Below are positions 1-7,966 of a DNA stretch of 27,440 nucleotides, piece after piece. How positions within the stretch are numbered: position 1 is the stretch's first letter; every line of letters begins with the position of its first letter. Location of the stretch: NCBI GenBank assembly GCA_964522445.1, contig CAZFUY010000029.1, forward strand, positions 1 through 27,440. Reading direction: 5' to 3'. This stretch comes from CAZFUY01 sp964522445. GTDB taxonomy: Bacteria > Pseudomonadota > Gammaproteobacteria > SZUA-229. Made by a program: the position numbers and the translations under genes. The notes under the pieces were generated by a model. That model ran no database searches, had not been told where the DNA came from, and was given only the letters and a program-made list of their open reading frames with translations.

Positions 1-95
1 TTTTTGTGTAAGCCGGCAATAAAATTAGAAAACATTGCTCTCTGCCATGGATTTATTCATAATCAACAGCCTCTTTTACGCTCCCCCTTTTAAAT
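1..95. other. Leader of the channel gene, nothing identified
   Basis: No gene piece, RNA or clear promoter is visible in this left edge. The stretch just before the channel start (CTCCCCCTTTTAAAT) has no purine-rich ribosome binding site. Confidence 0.4.
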
Positions 96-908
96 ATGAT
101 CAAACAAATTAAACAGCTAACCGAATCTAAATTTTTTCAGCGATTTATTGTTGGCATAATCCTGCTCAATGCAGTCATTATTGGCGCTGAAACCTACCCT
201 TATATGGAAAATAATTATGGTGTGTTACTACACAGGCTAGATACGCTGTGCCTGTGGATTTTTGTACTGGAAATTGTTCTCAAATTGTTCGCCTGTGGTG
301 GTCGTCCTCAGAATTTTTTCAAAGATGGCTGGAATATTTTTGATTTTATTATTGTTGCCGCAGCATTTATTCCCGGCATACAAAACCAGACCACTATATT
401 ACGATTAGTGCGATTGTTACGAGTTTTACGCCTGCTCAGTGCCATGCCCGGATTACAAATTATGGTTATTGCCCTGCTTAATAGCATCCCCCGCATTGCA
501 CAAATGGCTCTACTTTCCAGCCTGCTATTTTATATTTATGCAGTTATTGGCCAAACATTATTTTCACAACACGACCCCGAACACTGGCAGACTCTGCACA
601 TTGCTTTTCTCAGTTTATTTCGCATACTGACGCTGGAGGACTGGACAGATTTAATGTACACCGGCATGGAACTCTACGCCTGGTCATGGATTTATTTTGT
701 GAGCTTTGTACTGCTTGCTACCTTTGTGATTTTCAATATGCTGATAGGTATTATCCTCAACAGCATGGAAGAAGCTCGTGAAGAGGTAATGAAAGAACAT
801 AATAAAGGCCATAGCCGAGAAGATTTAGAATATCAACTAGACGCGGCTCGTGAAGCTTTAAATATTCTGGAAAAAGCTCTTAAGAGCGGCTCTAATATTA
901 AGCTGTAG
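96..908 (+). CDS. Voltage-gated cation channel, NaChBac/NavAb-type single-domain ion transporter
   Basis: Predicted inner-membrane channel subunit of 270 aa, the usual length of bacterial single-domain sodium channels, which work as tetramers. Six membrane segments can be read: S1 about 15-33, S2 47-67, S3 76-95, S4 101-115, S5 about 137-156, S6 about 197-222. S4 carries the voltage-sensor pattern of arginines every third residue (R103, R106, R109, R112). The pore filter is TLEDWTD (179-185). NavAb has TLESWSM and the engineered calcium channel CavAb has TLDDWSD, so this filter has acidic residues at all three positions that differ (E181, D182, D185). After S6 comes a charged, heptad-like tail (about 224-264), as expected for the coiled coil that holds the tetramer together. 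The ATG at 96 is the natural start, but no Shine-Dalgarno is seen. The gene stands alone. The family is firm; ion selectivity is inference. Confidence 0.9.
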   Translation: MIKQIKQLTESKFFQRFIVGIILLNAVIIGAETYPYMENNYGVLLHRLDTLCLWIFVLEIVLKLFACGGRPQNFFKDGWNIFDFIIVAAAFIPGIQNQTTILRLVRLLRVLRLLSAMPGLQIMVIALLNSIPRIAQMALLSSLLFYIYAVIGQTLFSQHDPEHWQTLHIAFLSLFRILTLEDWTDLMYTGMELYAWSWIYFVSFVLLATFVIFNMLIGIILNSMEEAREEVMKEHNKGHSREDLEYQLDAAREALNILEKALKSGSNIKL

Positions 909-984
909 CTCGCAGAAAGTAAGTATAGGACGAAAGAATTAAATTTTAATTTCTCACTGTCACACCAATAATATTTTTTCCATA

Positions 985-1587
985 TTATTTATCAGCATCA
1001 ACTTTCTTTTTTAATTCTTCAAGCAGCTGACTGGATATCTTTTCTGACTGCTCCAGTTTTTCTTTAGACAGCACTTCAGCAAGTTGATCACGATAAGCTA
1101 TACCTGATTCATAGCCCATAATAACGGCAACATTCATCCATGCGTGCGCACGCATATAATCCGTAGAAGTGCCTTCTCCTCTAAAATAGCCTACTCCAAA
1201 TTTATATATTGCCGGAGCATAACCCTGGTTAGCCGCCTTTTGGTACCATTTTCTGGCTTCAACATAATCACGTGCTACATTCTGAGCTCTGGAATACATT
1301 TCACCCAGCTGATATTGAGCTTCAGCTGAACCTTGTTCTGCTGCCTTATGGTAAAACTTGAGGGATTCTTCCAGATTCTTTTTTACACCCAGGCCAACAG
1401 CATACATTTTTGCCAGAGCAAGCTGGGAGGAAACATCATCCTGTTTAGCCAGTTGTTGCCAGATAGAAATGGCTTTTTTATAATCATTGGCATTAAATGC
1501 TTTCTCTCCGTCTACAAATACAGCTGCATTTGCAGCTGAGTATGTAACGATAAAAACCATAAACAGCAAAGCAAGTCTTCTGATCAC
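985..1587 (-). CDS. Secreted Sel1-repeat (TPR-like) protein
   Basis: 200 aa. A signal peptide covers about residues 1-21 (MIRRLALLFM core, ending SAANA), so the product is predicted periplasmic. The mature part holds about three Sel1-like repeats between residues 50 and 165, with the typical A..LG.MY..G spacing and a KA(A/V) helix, followed by a lysine/glutamate-rich helical tail. Sel1 repeats form alpha-solenoids that usually mediate protein-protein contacts; no enzyme motif is present. The start is GTG at 1585-1587, supported by AAGGGG eight bases upstream. It lies 27 bp downstream of the STAS-like gene on the same strand, so the two are probably co-transcribed. Its partner is unknown. Confidence 0.8.
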   Translation of the reverse strand: MIRRLALLFMVFIVTYSAANAAVFVDGEKAFNANDYKKAISIWQQLAKQDDVSSQLALAKMYAVGLGVKKNLEESLKFYHKAAEQGSAEAQYQLGEMYSRAQNVARDYVEARKWYQKAANQGYAPAIYKFGVGYFRGEGTSTDYMRAHAWMNVAVIMGYESGIAYRDQLAEVLSKEKLEQSEKISSQLLEELKKKVDADK

Positions 1588-1614
1588 GTTGTTAACCCCT
1601 TAAATTTATAAATA

Positions 1615-1989
1615 TTATTCGCTCAACCAAAGTTGGGCTTCTTCAATTGTAGTAAATTTTTTAACAATCTGGCTTAGATCTTCTGAAAGAATGGTATATA
1701 ACTTAATAATAGGGTCTGCTAACGTGTAGTCTGAAACTATTGCCACTTTTGCTGAGCCTCTCTTTTTATTGACCTGTTGACGTGCGGCCATTAGTTTTTT
1801 CTGGAAATTAATATCAATATTATCAAATTCCATATCACTCAAATCCCACAGCATATTTACATCCGAAGGATATTCTTCTGAATAGATGACTTCATCTCTA
1901 ATTTTCTCAAAATCTTCAACAACTAAATAGCCCGTAATTTTTCCTGTTAATATTTTTTGTTGTTCGCTATAACTTAGTTCTATGCTCAT
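1615..1989 (-). CDS. STAS/SpoIIAA-like domain protein
   Basis: 124 aa, soluble, without signal peptide or membrane segment. The pattern fits the small SpoIIAA-like/STAS family: an N-terminal beta strand pair (LTGKITGYLVVEDF), a central LWDLSD motif (47-52), a lysine-rich helix, the strand AKVAIVSDYTLADPI, and a final EEAQLWL helix. Family members are single-domain proteins thought to bind small hydrophobic ligands or partner proteins; function is seldom known. The ATG at 1987-1989 has a weak GAAGAAG upstream. It lies just upstream of the secreted Sel1 gene and 9 bp after the doubtful ORF at 1999-2307, all in one direction, which suggests a small operon. The family call is from pattern only. 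Confidence 0.65.
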   Translation of the reverse strand: MSIELSYSEQQKILTGKITGYLVVEDFEKIRDEVIYSEEYPSDVNMLWDLSDMEFDNIDINFQKKLMAARQQVNKKRGSAKVAIVSDYTLADPIIKLYTILSEDLSQIVKKFTTIEEAQLWLSE

Positions 1990-1998
1990 TATCTTCTT

Positions 1999-2307
1999 CT
2001 ATGAAATAATTCTGCTTACGTTATAAATTTTAAATTGAGTTTTTACACTGCTAAACCATCTTTTGGCCTCTATTATTTCCTGATCTCTTTCTGGTTGATA
2101 ACTGGAGATAATATTGACCAGTAGAGACCTTTGCACGAAACAAACCCCGTCATCCCGGTATGCTTTTAAGCCGGGATCTAGCGAGATTCCTGCTAGAAAC
2201 ATGCAGGAATGACGATAAAACGGGTAACTATTAAAATAATTTTCTCTCGCACAAAGGTCTCCAGTAATATATCGATAGAGAATAAAAAACATATCAGTTT
2301 TTTTCAC
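1999..2307 (-). other. Doubtful 102-codon ORF whose middle is a MITE
   Basis: An open frame runs from GTG at 2305-2307, preceded by a good ribosome binding site (AGGATGG, about 7 bases away), through the whole 138-bp repeat element at 2124-2261, and ends 9 bp before the STAS-like gene. The first 15 or so codons (MKKTDMFFILYRYI) and the last 40 codons come from host DNA; the middle 46 codons are repeat sequence. Removing the element plus one 5-bp duplication (143 bp) puts the two host parts in different frames, giving a predicted 38-codon product. Loss of one A from the seven-A run just after the start would instead join the start to the tail frame. It may be a small gene broken by the insertion or no gene at all. 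No family is recognised. Confidence 0.3.
2124..2261. mobile_element. 138-bp MITE, copy 1, with 5-bp target duplication
   Basis: Left end GAGACCTTTGCACGA (2124-2138). The right end is its inverse with two changes (GCACAAAGGTCTC at the boundary). It is flanked by the direct repeat CAGTA at 2119-2123 and 2262-2266, as left by transposition. Inside are two hairpins: one of the ATCCCGG...CCGGGAT type and one of the ATTCCTGC...GCAGGAAT type. No transposase is encoded. It is in the opposite orientation to the copy at 7033-7192, which has 22 extra bp in the middle. Confidence 0.85.
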
Positions 2308-2488
2308 TTTATACCATCCTGTTACCTACATTTGGCAACAGATACTTGATCTATTTCAGTATAAAGACTTTTAATAGCTGATTCTCTTGTCTGATACCCT
2401 AATAAAGAGTATTAATAATAACTAATGCTCTTGCTGGGTCTGTTTTACCTCCCTCCTGGAAATATTAGATTAGCCCGCAAGTAGCATC

Positions 2489-2494
2489 AAGGAG
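2489..2494 (+). promoter_or_regulatory. Ribosome binding site of the radical SAM gene
   Basis: AAGGAG lies six bases before the ATG at 2501 and fixes that start. The 190 bp upstream, up to the doubtful ORF on the other strand, show no promoter I would defend. Confidence 0.7.
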
Positions 2495-2500
2495 TGAACT

Positions 2501-4093
2501 ATGTCTGTGCGTGTTAAATCTGTTTTGTATGTGCGGCTTCCCGTGTGGAAAATCTACCCTGGGGGCGTTGTTTATGTGGCTGATTTTATTCATAAACAGC
2601 GGGCTGATATCCAGCAGAACATCCTTGATCTTGCACTGGTCGAAAAATCTCAGCAGCGTAAGGTGCTGCAACAGCGATTGCTTGAACTAAAACCGGATGT
2701 GGTGGCATTTTCATGGCGCAATATGCAGACATTTGGCCCCCACCCTGAAAATGATGCGCTGGATGTGGTGATGAACTACGATCATTCACCAAAGTTATGG
2801 CGCAAGCTAAAGGCGGCAAAAGATGCGGTCTCTATTATTTATGACTATGCCAGCTCACGCATCAATAATTTTAGATTTCTCAGTATGGTAAGAAAGCTGC
2901 TGCCAGATAGCCGTATTGTTGTCGGTGGCACGGCTGTATCAATTTTTGCAAAATATGTTACTGAAAAGTGCCCTACTAACTCAGTGGTTGTGGTGGGAGA
3001 AGGCGAACAGGCAATGCTATCAATTGTTGATGGTGCAGAGATACCTGAAGGCCATGTTTACTGTAAAGATAAAAAGGCTCATATTTCTCATCATCCAGCA
3101 GAAGAAACCTTTGATCTGGCTCGTCTGACCGCAGTTGATTTTAAATATGTCGAATCTATTTTTCCAGAATTCAGAGAATATACCGATGGTTATATGGGCG
3201 TGCATACCAAGCGAGGTTGTCCATTTAAATGCCATTTCTGTTTATATAATAAAATTGAAGGCGCTCGACAACGTTATCGTGATCCTCTGGAAGTTGCCAA
3301 AGAGGTTGACACTTTAAATAAGGTATATGGTGTCAATAAAATCTGGTTTACCGATGCACAGTTCTGTTCAACCCGTCGCAGTATTAAGCATATTGAAAAA
3401 ATTCTTGATGAAATGATGCGCCTCAAAACACGGGTGCAATGGACAGGGTATTTACGGCTGAATTATCTAACACCAGAAATAGCCAGAAAGATGCTGGAAA
3501 GTGGCCTCAGCAGTATTGATTTATCTTTTACAGGCACACAGGATGTTATTGATAATTTAACGCTGGGTTATAAACTGGAACAGCAGATGGAAGCCTTTAG
3601 AATATTTAAACAGGCTGGTTTTACAAATCAAAAAGTAAAATTATATATGCCACTCAATGCCCCCGGTGAAACTCGACAGACACTACTGGCAACCATTAGT
3701 AAAATAAATGAATTATATGAAATGTTTGGTAGAGAAAATGTACTGCCTTTTATTTTCTTTGTTGGCATACAGCCAAACACACCTATTGAAAAGCTATTGC
3801 TAAAACAGGGTTATCTAAAACAGGGATACAATCCACTCACTCTCAATCCGTTTGCAATAAAGCGTCTGCTTTATAATCCTGAACCACTGGGACGATTAAT
3901 TGGTAGAGCTTATCTTGAAGCACTGGAAACACAACATGATAATGATGAATATATTGGTCGTGCTACTATGGAAATTTTACAGCGCGAGTTGCAGCAGGAA
4001 AATTCACAGACGGGATATTCAGCTATTTATCCATCAGGCCTAACATCAAAACTGGTGCAACCAATGTCATCTTTTATTGAAAAACAGGATTAG
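2501..4093 (+). CDS. B12-binding-type radical SAM protein, function unknown
   Basis: 530 aa, predicted cytoplasmic. The core radical SAM motif CPFKCHFC gives the CxxxCxxC cluster ligands C240, C244 and C247 for a [4Fe-4S] cluster that cleaves S-adenosylmethionine. The N-terminal 200 residues look like the Rossmann-type cobalamin-binding domain of this superfamily: VVGGTAVS at 140-147 and VVVVGEGE at 162-169. The base-off DxHxxG motif is not apparent, so cobalamin binding itself is uncertain. A C-terminal region of about 100 residues is helical, without known motifs. Class B radical SAM enzymes methylate or rearrange lipids, antibiotics, cofactors or RNA; I cannot tell which applies. The start is fixed by AAGGAG. 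It ends convergently with the hybrid kinase, sharing a 16-bp inverted repeat. No biosynthetic neighbours give a clue. Confidence 0.75.
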   Translation: MSVRVKSVLYVRLPVWKIYPGGVVYVADFIHKQRADIQQNILDLALVEKSQQRKVLQQRLLELKPDVVAFSWRNMQTFGPHPENDALDVVMNYDHSPKLWRKLKAAKDAVSIIYDYASSRINNFRFLSMVRKLLPDSRIVVGGTAVSIFAKYVTEKCPTNSVVVVGEGEQAMLSIVDGAEIPEGHVYCKDKKAHISHHPAEETFDLARLTAVDFKYVESIFPEFREYTDGYMGVHTKRGCPFKCHFCLYNKIEGARQRYRDPLEVAKEVDTLNKVYGVNKIWFTDAQFCSTRRSIKHIEKILDEMMRLKTRVQWTGYLRLNYLTPEIARKMLESGLSSIDLSFTGTQDVIDNLTLGYKLEQQMEAFRIFKQAGFTNQKVKLYMPLNAPGETRQTLLATISKINELYEMFGRENVLPFIFFVGIQPNTPIEKLLLKQGYLKQGYNPLTLNPFAIKRLLYNPEPLGRLIGRAYLEALETQHDNDEYIGRATMEILQRELQQENSQTGYSAIYPSGLTSKLVQPMSSFIEKQD

Positions 4094-4144
4094 AAAATTA
4101 CTGGATTAAGAATTTTTCAGTAAAAATTTAATCCAGTAATTTTC
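4093..4144. terminator. Perfect 16-bp inverted repeat between convergent genes
   Basis: GAAAATTACTGGATTA (4093-4108) is matched exactly by its complement at 4129-4144, with a 20-base AT-rich loop. It begins at the last base of the radical SAM stop codon, and its right arm contains the last codons (LLD, stop) of the hybrid kinase. It probably acts as a two-way terminator or mRNA-end hairpin, although neither side has a long T-run. Confidence 0.55.
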
Positions 4145-6884
4145 TAATGACATTTAATAAATGACTGGATGTGTATGGCTTATCAAGATACTGGTAGTGA
4201 TTGCTATTATTTTCATGGTCACTCACTTTATCATTATAGCCACTGGCAATTATAATTTTTATATTCTGATATTGCTCAGCTACTTTATCTGCCAGTTGAT
4301 AACCATTTATGCCCGGCATAATAACATCGGTTAACATAAGATCAATTTTTTCTGCTGCCAGCATTTTTAGCGCCTCATTAGCATCTTCTGCATAAAATAC
4401 TCTGTAGTTATTCTGTAGAAGAATTTCTCCCGCCAGTTCCCGTAATGCGGACTCATCATCCACAATTAAAATGGTTTCATTATGGCTTATCTGTGGTGGC
4501 TCACTGTAATCAACAACACAACATTCATTGCTCTCTTTATCTTTATATATGGGTAAAGATATAATAAATTTTGTTCCATTTCCCGGTTCAGAATAAACTT
4601 GAATGTCACCCTGAGACTGTTTTACAAATCCATAGACCTGGCTTAAACCCAACCCTGTTCCCTTTGCATTTTTTGTTGTAAAAAAGGGTTCAAATATTTT
4701 TTCTTTAATTTCAGGCGCAATACCTGTACCTGTGTCAGTAAGACTTATCTGAATATACTCACCTGATGAAACAGCTAATTTTTGTGCCATATCATCAGTT
4801 ACAGTTTTGTTTTCTGTTGTTATTGTTATGCATCCCCCCTCTGGCATTGCATGCATAGAATTAATACACATATTGAGAATCGCATCACTGAAAGCATTTC
4901 TATCAATACATGCCATATAGAGTTCTTTACCCTGATTCAATACCAGCTCTACTTTTGCTGTCAGTGTTTTTTCCAGCATATGCCTATCTTCATTCAGAAT
5001 GTCATTAATATTCCATTCTTTCTTTTCAGCAGGCTGTTTGCGTGAAAACGCCAGTAGTTTTGAGGTTAATGCTCGGGCACGGTTTCCCGCCATAATAATT
5101 TGTTCAACATACATAGATGACTGAGAATCATCATTTATTTTACACTGTAACAATTCGCCATAGCCCAGGATTACACCCAGCATATTATTAAAATCGTGAG
5201 CAACACCACCAGTTAGTTTCCCTAGCGCATCCATTTTCTGACTACGACGCAACTGTTCTTCTGTATTTACACGTTCTGTGATATCACGGGATAAAACAAT
5301 AAAATGTTTTCTGCCTTTATTTTCTGGTTTCATGGCGACAGAAAGCTCAAACCAGAATTTACCTGCTGGCAGAGACAGGGATATTATTTTACCGTGCGAA
5401 TAGCCTATCTCTGCTGCTTCATGTAATGCTGACATAACCGTATTTGCCGCATCCTGCGGTAATTTCTCAGCAACGGTATGCCCTAACAGGTCTCGCTGTT
5501 CCGCTGCCAGAAGCTTTTCATCCCTGACCCATAAATTGATATAACGCCCTTCATCATCAAGTTCAAATAATAGATCGGGGATAGTTCTTAGTGTTGCGTC
5601 AAGTTCTGCATTAACTCGCTCCAGTTCTTCCTGCGTTTGCCTGAGTTCTGAAATACTCACATCAAGACAATACAACTCCGCAGTACCGTCATCGTACCGT
5701 TGCATGGTATGGCTGGAGTAAACAGGCACTGGCTGCCCGTGTTTATTTCTTAGTAGCATTTCACTGGCTGGAATACTGATGTCATTGTGTATCCAGCGAT
5801 CAACAGCCGCAATAACACCTTCACGCATATCGTCAGGAATAATCAGGTCTTCAAGTTTCTTACCTAACGCCTCCTCAGCCGTGTAGCCATACAATACTGT
5901 ACTGGCCGGATTCCAGAATATAACTCGACGCTTCTGGTCATAACCCTGCACAGCAATATTCTCTATACCTTCAACAATCGAACGAAAACGCAACTCACTT
6001 TCATGCAATCTATTTTCAGCTTTATTACGTTCAGTAACATCACGAGCAATCAACAACAGGCCAATAATTTCATCTCCGGCATTTCTCAATGGCCGTTTAT
6101 GGGTATCAAAAATACGCGTTTCCCCTTCCACATTTGCAGGGTCATAAGGGTTGTGAACATCCATGCCAGACAGAGCATCATTATCATCATGTATAAAACC
6201 TCTAACGCCTTTTTCAGGATTACCCTCCACCAGCTCCGGACTCCAGCCATTTTCTATATCTGTTTTGCCATGCATTTCCTCACGATTTTTGCCCACAGCC
6301 CGAGCATAAGCTTCATTACATAATATAGTTTTCAGCTCTCTGTTTTTTACCGCAATCAGATCAGGCGTTGAGTTAATAACATTTTCCAGAAGTGCCACAG
6401 CCTGACCCAACTCTGTTTCAACTTTCTTGGTTTCAGTTACATCATATAAGGTAACAAGATGAGTACCATTAAAAGCTCCTTGCAGTGGGGATGCACCGGC
6501 CATAACCGTTTTTATAGAGCCATCCTTACAACAAATTTTGACTTCCAGAACTTCAAAAGGCTTATTCTCATGCAATGAATTCTCCAGATGCAAAAGCCAG
6601 TTATCAGCAACTTTTTGTCGATATTCAGGATCAGGATAAGCTTTGGGCCACCATTCAGACAGCGTGGGAATATCCTTTAAATCATAACCAAAGGTATTAA
6701 TAAATGCAGGATTAAGGTAGATGACATTTTGCTCATCATCATTCAAAGCCTGGGGAACAGGTGAAGCATTAAGAACTGACTGGAATGTACTATCTTCAGC
6801 AATATTTTTTAGCTGATTTTTCTTTAAACCGGCGATTTCAGCCTGCATCTGTGCCAGCTCATCCTGATGTTGTTGATTTGTCAT
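4128..6884 (-). CDS. Soluble four-PAS hybrid histidine kinase with C-terminal receiver
   Basis: 918 aa without membrane segments, so a cytoplasmic sensor. Order: N-terminal coiled coil (1-30), PAS1 about 31-152, PAS2 about 163-288 (PAS_4-like, with TxxDI/ENGWSPE and a DVTE end), PAS3 about 296-412, PAS4 about 428-538. The kinase core then follows: H-box GGVAHDFNN with phospho-acceptor H563; N-box around N671-N675; G1 DTGTGIA 717-723; FEPFFTTK; G2 GTGLGLS 742-748. A receiver domain closes it (about 804-918), with acidic pair D809/D810, phospho-acceptor D853 and K902. The receiver suggests relay to a separate phosphotransfer protein or autoregulation; no partner regulator lies in the window. 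Each PAS ends in the D(V/I)(T/S)E-like linker typical of sensor chains. The signal is unknown. The ATG at 6884 has a weak AGAG site. Confidence 0.9.
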   Translation of the reverse strand: MTNQQHQDELAQMQAEIAGLKKNQLKNIAEDSTFQSVLNASPVPQALNDDEQNVIYLNPAFINTFGYDLKDIPTLSEWWPKAYPDPEYRQKVADNWLLHLENSLHENKPFEVLEVKICCKDGSIKTVMAGASPLQGAFNGTHLVTLYDVTETKKVETELGQAVALLENVINSTPDLIAVKNRELKTILCNEAYARAVGKNREEMHGKTDIENGWSPELVEGNPEKGVRGFIHDDNDALSGMDVHNPYDPANVEGETRIFDTHKRPLRNAGDEIIGLLLIARDVTERNKAENRLHESELRFRSIVEGIENIAVQGYDQKRRVIFWNPASTVLYGYTAEEALGKKLEDLIIPDDMREGVIAAVDRWIHNDISIPASEMLLRNKHGQPVPVYSSHTMQRYDDGTAELYCLDVSISELRQTQEELERVNAELDATLRTIPDLLFELDDEGRYINLWVRDEKLLAAEQRDLLGHTVAEKLPQDAANTVMSALHEAAEIGYSHGKIISLSLPAGKFWFELSVAMKPENKGRKHFIVLSRDITERVNTEEQLRRSQKMDALGKLTGGVAHDFNNMLGVILGYGELLQCKINDDSQSSMYVEQIIMAGNRARALTSKLLAFSRKQPAEKKEWNINDILNEDRHMLEKTLTAKVELVLNQGKELYMACIDRNAFSDAILNMCINSMHAMPEGGCITITTENKTVTDDMAQKLAVSSGEYIQISLTDTGTGIAPEIKEKIFEPFFTTKNAKGTGLGLSQVYGFVKQSQGDIQVYSEPGNGTKFIISLPIYKDKESNECCVVDYSEPPQISHNETILIVDDESALRELAGEILLQNNYRVFYAEDANEALKMLAAEKIDLMLTDVIMPGINGYQLADKVAEQYQNIKIIIASGYNDKVSDHENNSNHYQYLDKPYTSSHLLNVIRKLLD

Positions 6885-6968
6885 GTTGATCTCTGTGGCA
6901 TATTAAAACTCAGATATATTGTAAGAATATGAACCTAAAACACAGCTATATCAAGCCACATAACAGAT

Positions 6969-6987
6969 AGGTTATTTTTTATAACCT
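6969..6987. promoter_or_regulatory. Small inverted repeat upstream of the hybrid kinase
   Basis: AGGTTAT-TTTTT-ATAACCT, 7-bp arms, 85 bp upstream of the kinase start. It could be an operator or only an AT-rich hairpin; nothing else supports a role. Confidence 0.3.
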
Positions 6988-7032
6988 GCAATGCAAGTTA
7001 TTAACATAGCAAACAAATAAGAAGTTTATTAT

Positions 7033-7192
7033 GAGACCTTTGCACGAGAAAAAATTATTTTAATAGTTACCCATTTCATCGTCATTCCTGCATGTTTCTG
7101 GCAGGAATCTCGCATATTTACTGGCTTTAGGCCACTAGATCCCGGCTTAAAAGCATGCCGGGATGACGGGATTTGTTTCGTGCAAAGGTCTC
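7033..7192. mobile_element. 160-bp MITE, copy 2, with 5-bp target duplication
   Basis: Perfect 15-bp terminal inverted repeats, GAGACCTTTGCACGA (7033-7047) and its complement (7178-7192). It is flanked by ATTAT on both sides (7028-7032 and 7193-7197). The interior matches copy 1 in reverse orientation, including both hairpins, plus about 22 bp between them. It has no coding capacity and lies in the gap between divergent genes. Confidence 0.9.
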
Positions 7193-7384
7193 ATTATATA
7201 TACAAATATAATTTAAAAGCGCTTCTAATTATATTGCTGATTCACCTGAATGAGGTATTAATTTATTTAATAAAAAAAAATATAATGGCTTAAATTGTAA
7301 TGTTTTACTTGATTTATATAGGCAAATAGTGCAATTTTAAACTTGGCCTTAACTTCTGAATTAACAACAGAAAAAACAGGCAAT

Positions 7385-7398
7385 GTGCTTATAAGCAC
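7385..7398. promoter_or_regulatory. 14-bp perfect palindrome upstream of rsd
   Basis: GTGCTTATAAGCAC, centred about 57 bp before the rsd start. The perfect two-fold symmetry and position fit an operator for a dimeric regulator, but no matching regulator is known to me and it could be chance. Confidence 0.35.
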
Positions 7399-7448
7399 CT
7401 ACATTTGAAAAAATGATACAAAAATAAATACATGCGGGGAGTAAAAGC

Positions 7449-7946
7449 ATGAACGATTCTATTGATAGACAGCCAGCTAATGACAGACGCGCTAGAACAC
7501 ATAAAGAAATAAAACAGCTCATCAGTGAACGCAACGAAGTTCTTTCTCTCTACTGCAACCTGGCAGGTTGTGATGGCAGCAAAGCAATAGATGTCGATGA
7601 AATAGAATCTGGAATTCTCCAGGAATTTTGCCAGATACTAATTGATTATATTGCAACCGGTCACTTTGAATTATACAGCCGTATTACAGAAGGCGAAGAA
7701 AAACGCAAAGACATGATCACGCTTGCCGATACTATCTATCCTCGAATAGAACAAACCACTCAAATAGCTGTCGATTTTAATGATATGTATGATGGCGGCA
7801 ACAAATACACAACGGTTCTAATAGATCAACTTCCAGATTACTTATCTAAATTAGGCGAAGAACTCGCAACACGCATTGAACTGGAAGATCAGTTAATAAA
7901 TACACTATTAGCACAAAAACCAGCCACTGAAGCAGTAATGCAATAA
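7449..7946 (+). CDS. rsd: Rsd/AlgQ-family anti-sigma-70 factor
   Basis: 165 aa, all-helical and cytoplasmic. It matches the Rsd/AlgQ family: the N-terminal ERNEVLSLYCNLAG helix (compare RKHLLVAYYNLVG in E. coli Rsd), then EFCQILIDYIATGHFELY, the family's best conserved stretch (FCQ.L.DY...GHF.IY), and a final helix ELEDQLINTLLA similar to VLEDKLI. Family members bind region 4 of the housekeeping sigma factor and shift RNA polymerase toward alternative sigmas; in Pseudomonas, AlgQ also affects alginate and virulence genes. The start ATG has GGGGAG seven bases upstream. A strong terminator closes it, so it is monocistronic. A perfect palindrome lies upstream. The C-terminal tail (KPATEAVMQ) is unremarkable. 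Family confidence is high, exact target less so. Confidence 0.85.
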   Translation: MNDSIDRQPANDRRARTHKEIKQLISERNEVLSLYCNLAGCDGSKAIDVDEIESGILQEFCQILIDYIATGHFELYSRITEGEEKRKDMITLADTIYPRIEQTTQIAVDFNDMYDGGNKYTTVLIDQLPDYLSKLGEELATRIELEDQLINTLLAQKPATEAVMQ

Positions 7947-7966
7947 GTTAATCATTTCTAAATTTT

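Larger units (their letters stand above)
6885..7448. other. 564-bp intergenic region between divergent kinase and rsd
   Basis: It holds, left to right, the kinase leader, a hairpin at 6969-6987, MITE copy 2 (7033-7192), a very AT-rich stretch (about 7200-7380), the palindrome at 7385-7398 and the rsd ribosome binding site GGGGAG (7436-7441). No further gene is visible on either strand. Confidence 0.6.

Noticed and set aside
439..630. Small plus-strand frame inside the channel gene
   Set aside because: A shifted-frame shadow of the channel with no ribosome site or family; the same holds for frames inside the kinase, comEC, malQ and rlmKL.
7033..7192. Repeats as a CRISPR array or a riboswitch
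   Set aside because: The copies are dispersed, inverted and have target duplications; there is no regular repeat-spacer order.
7405..7433. TTGAAA plus ATACAT as the rsd promoter
   Set aside because: The transcript would start inside the ribosome binding site.
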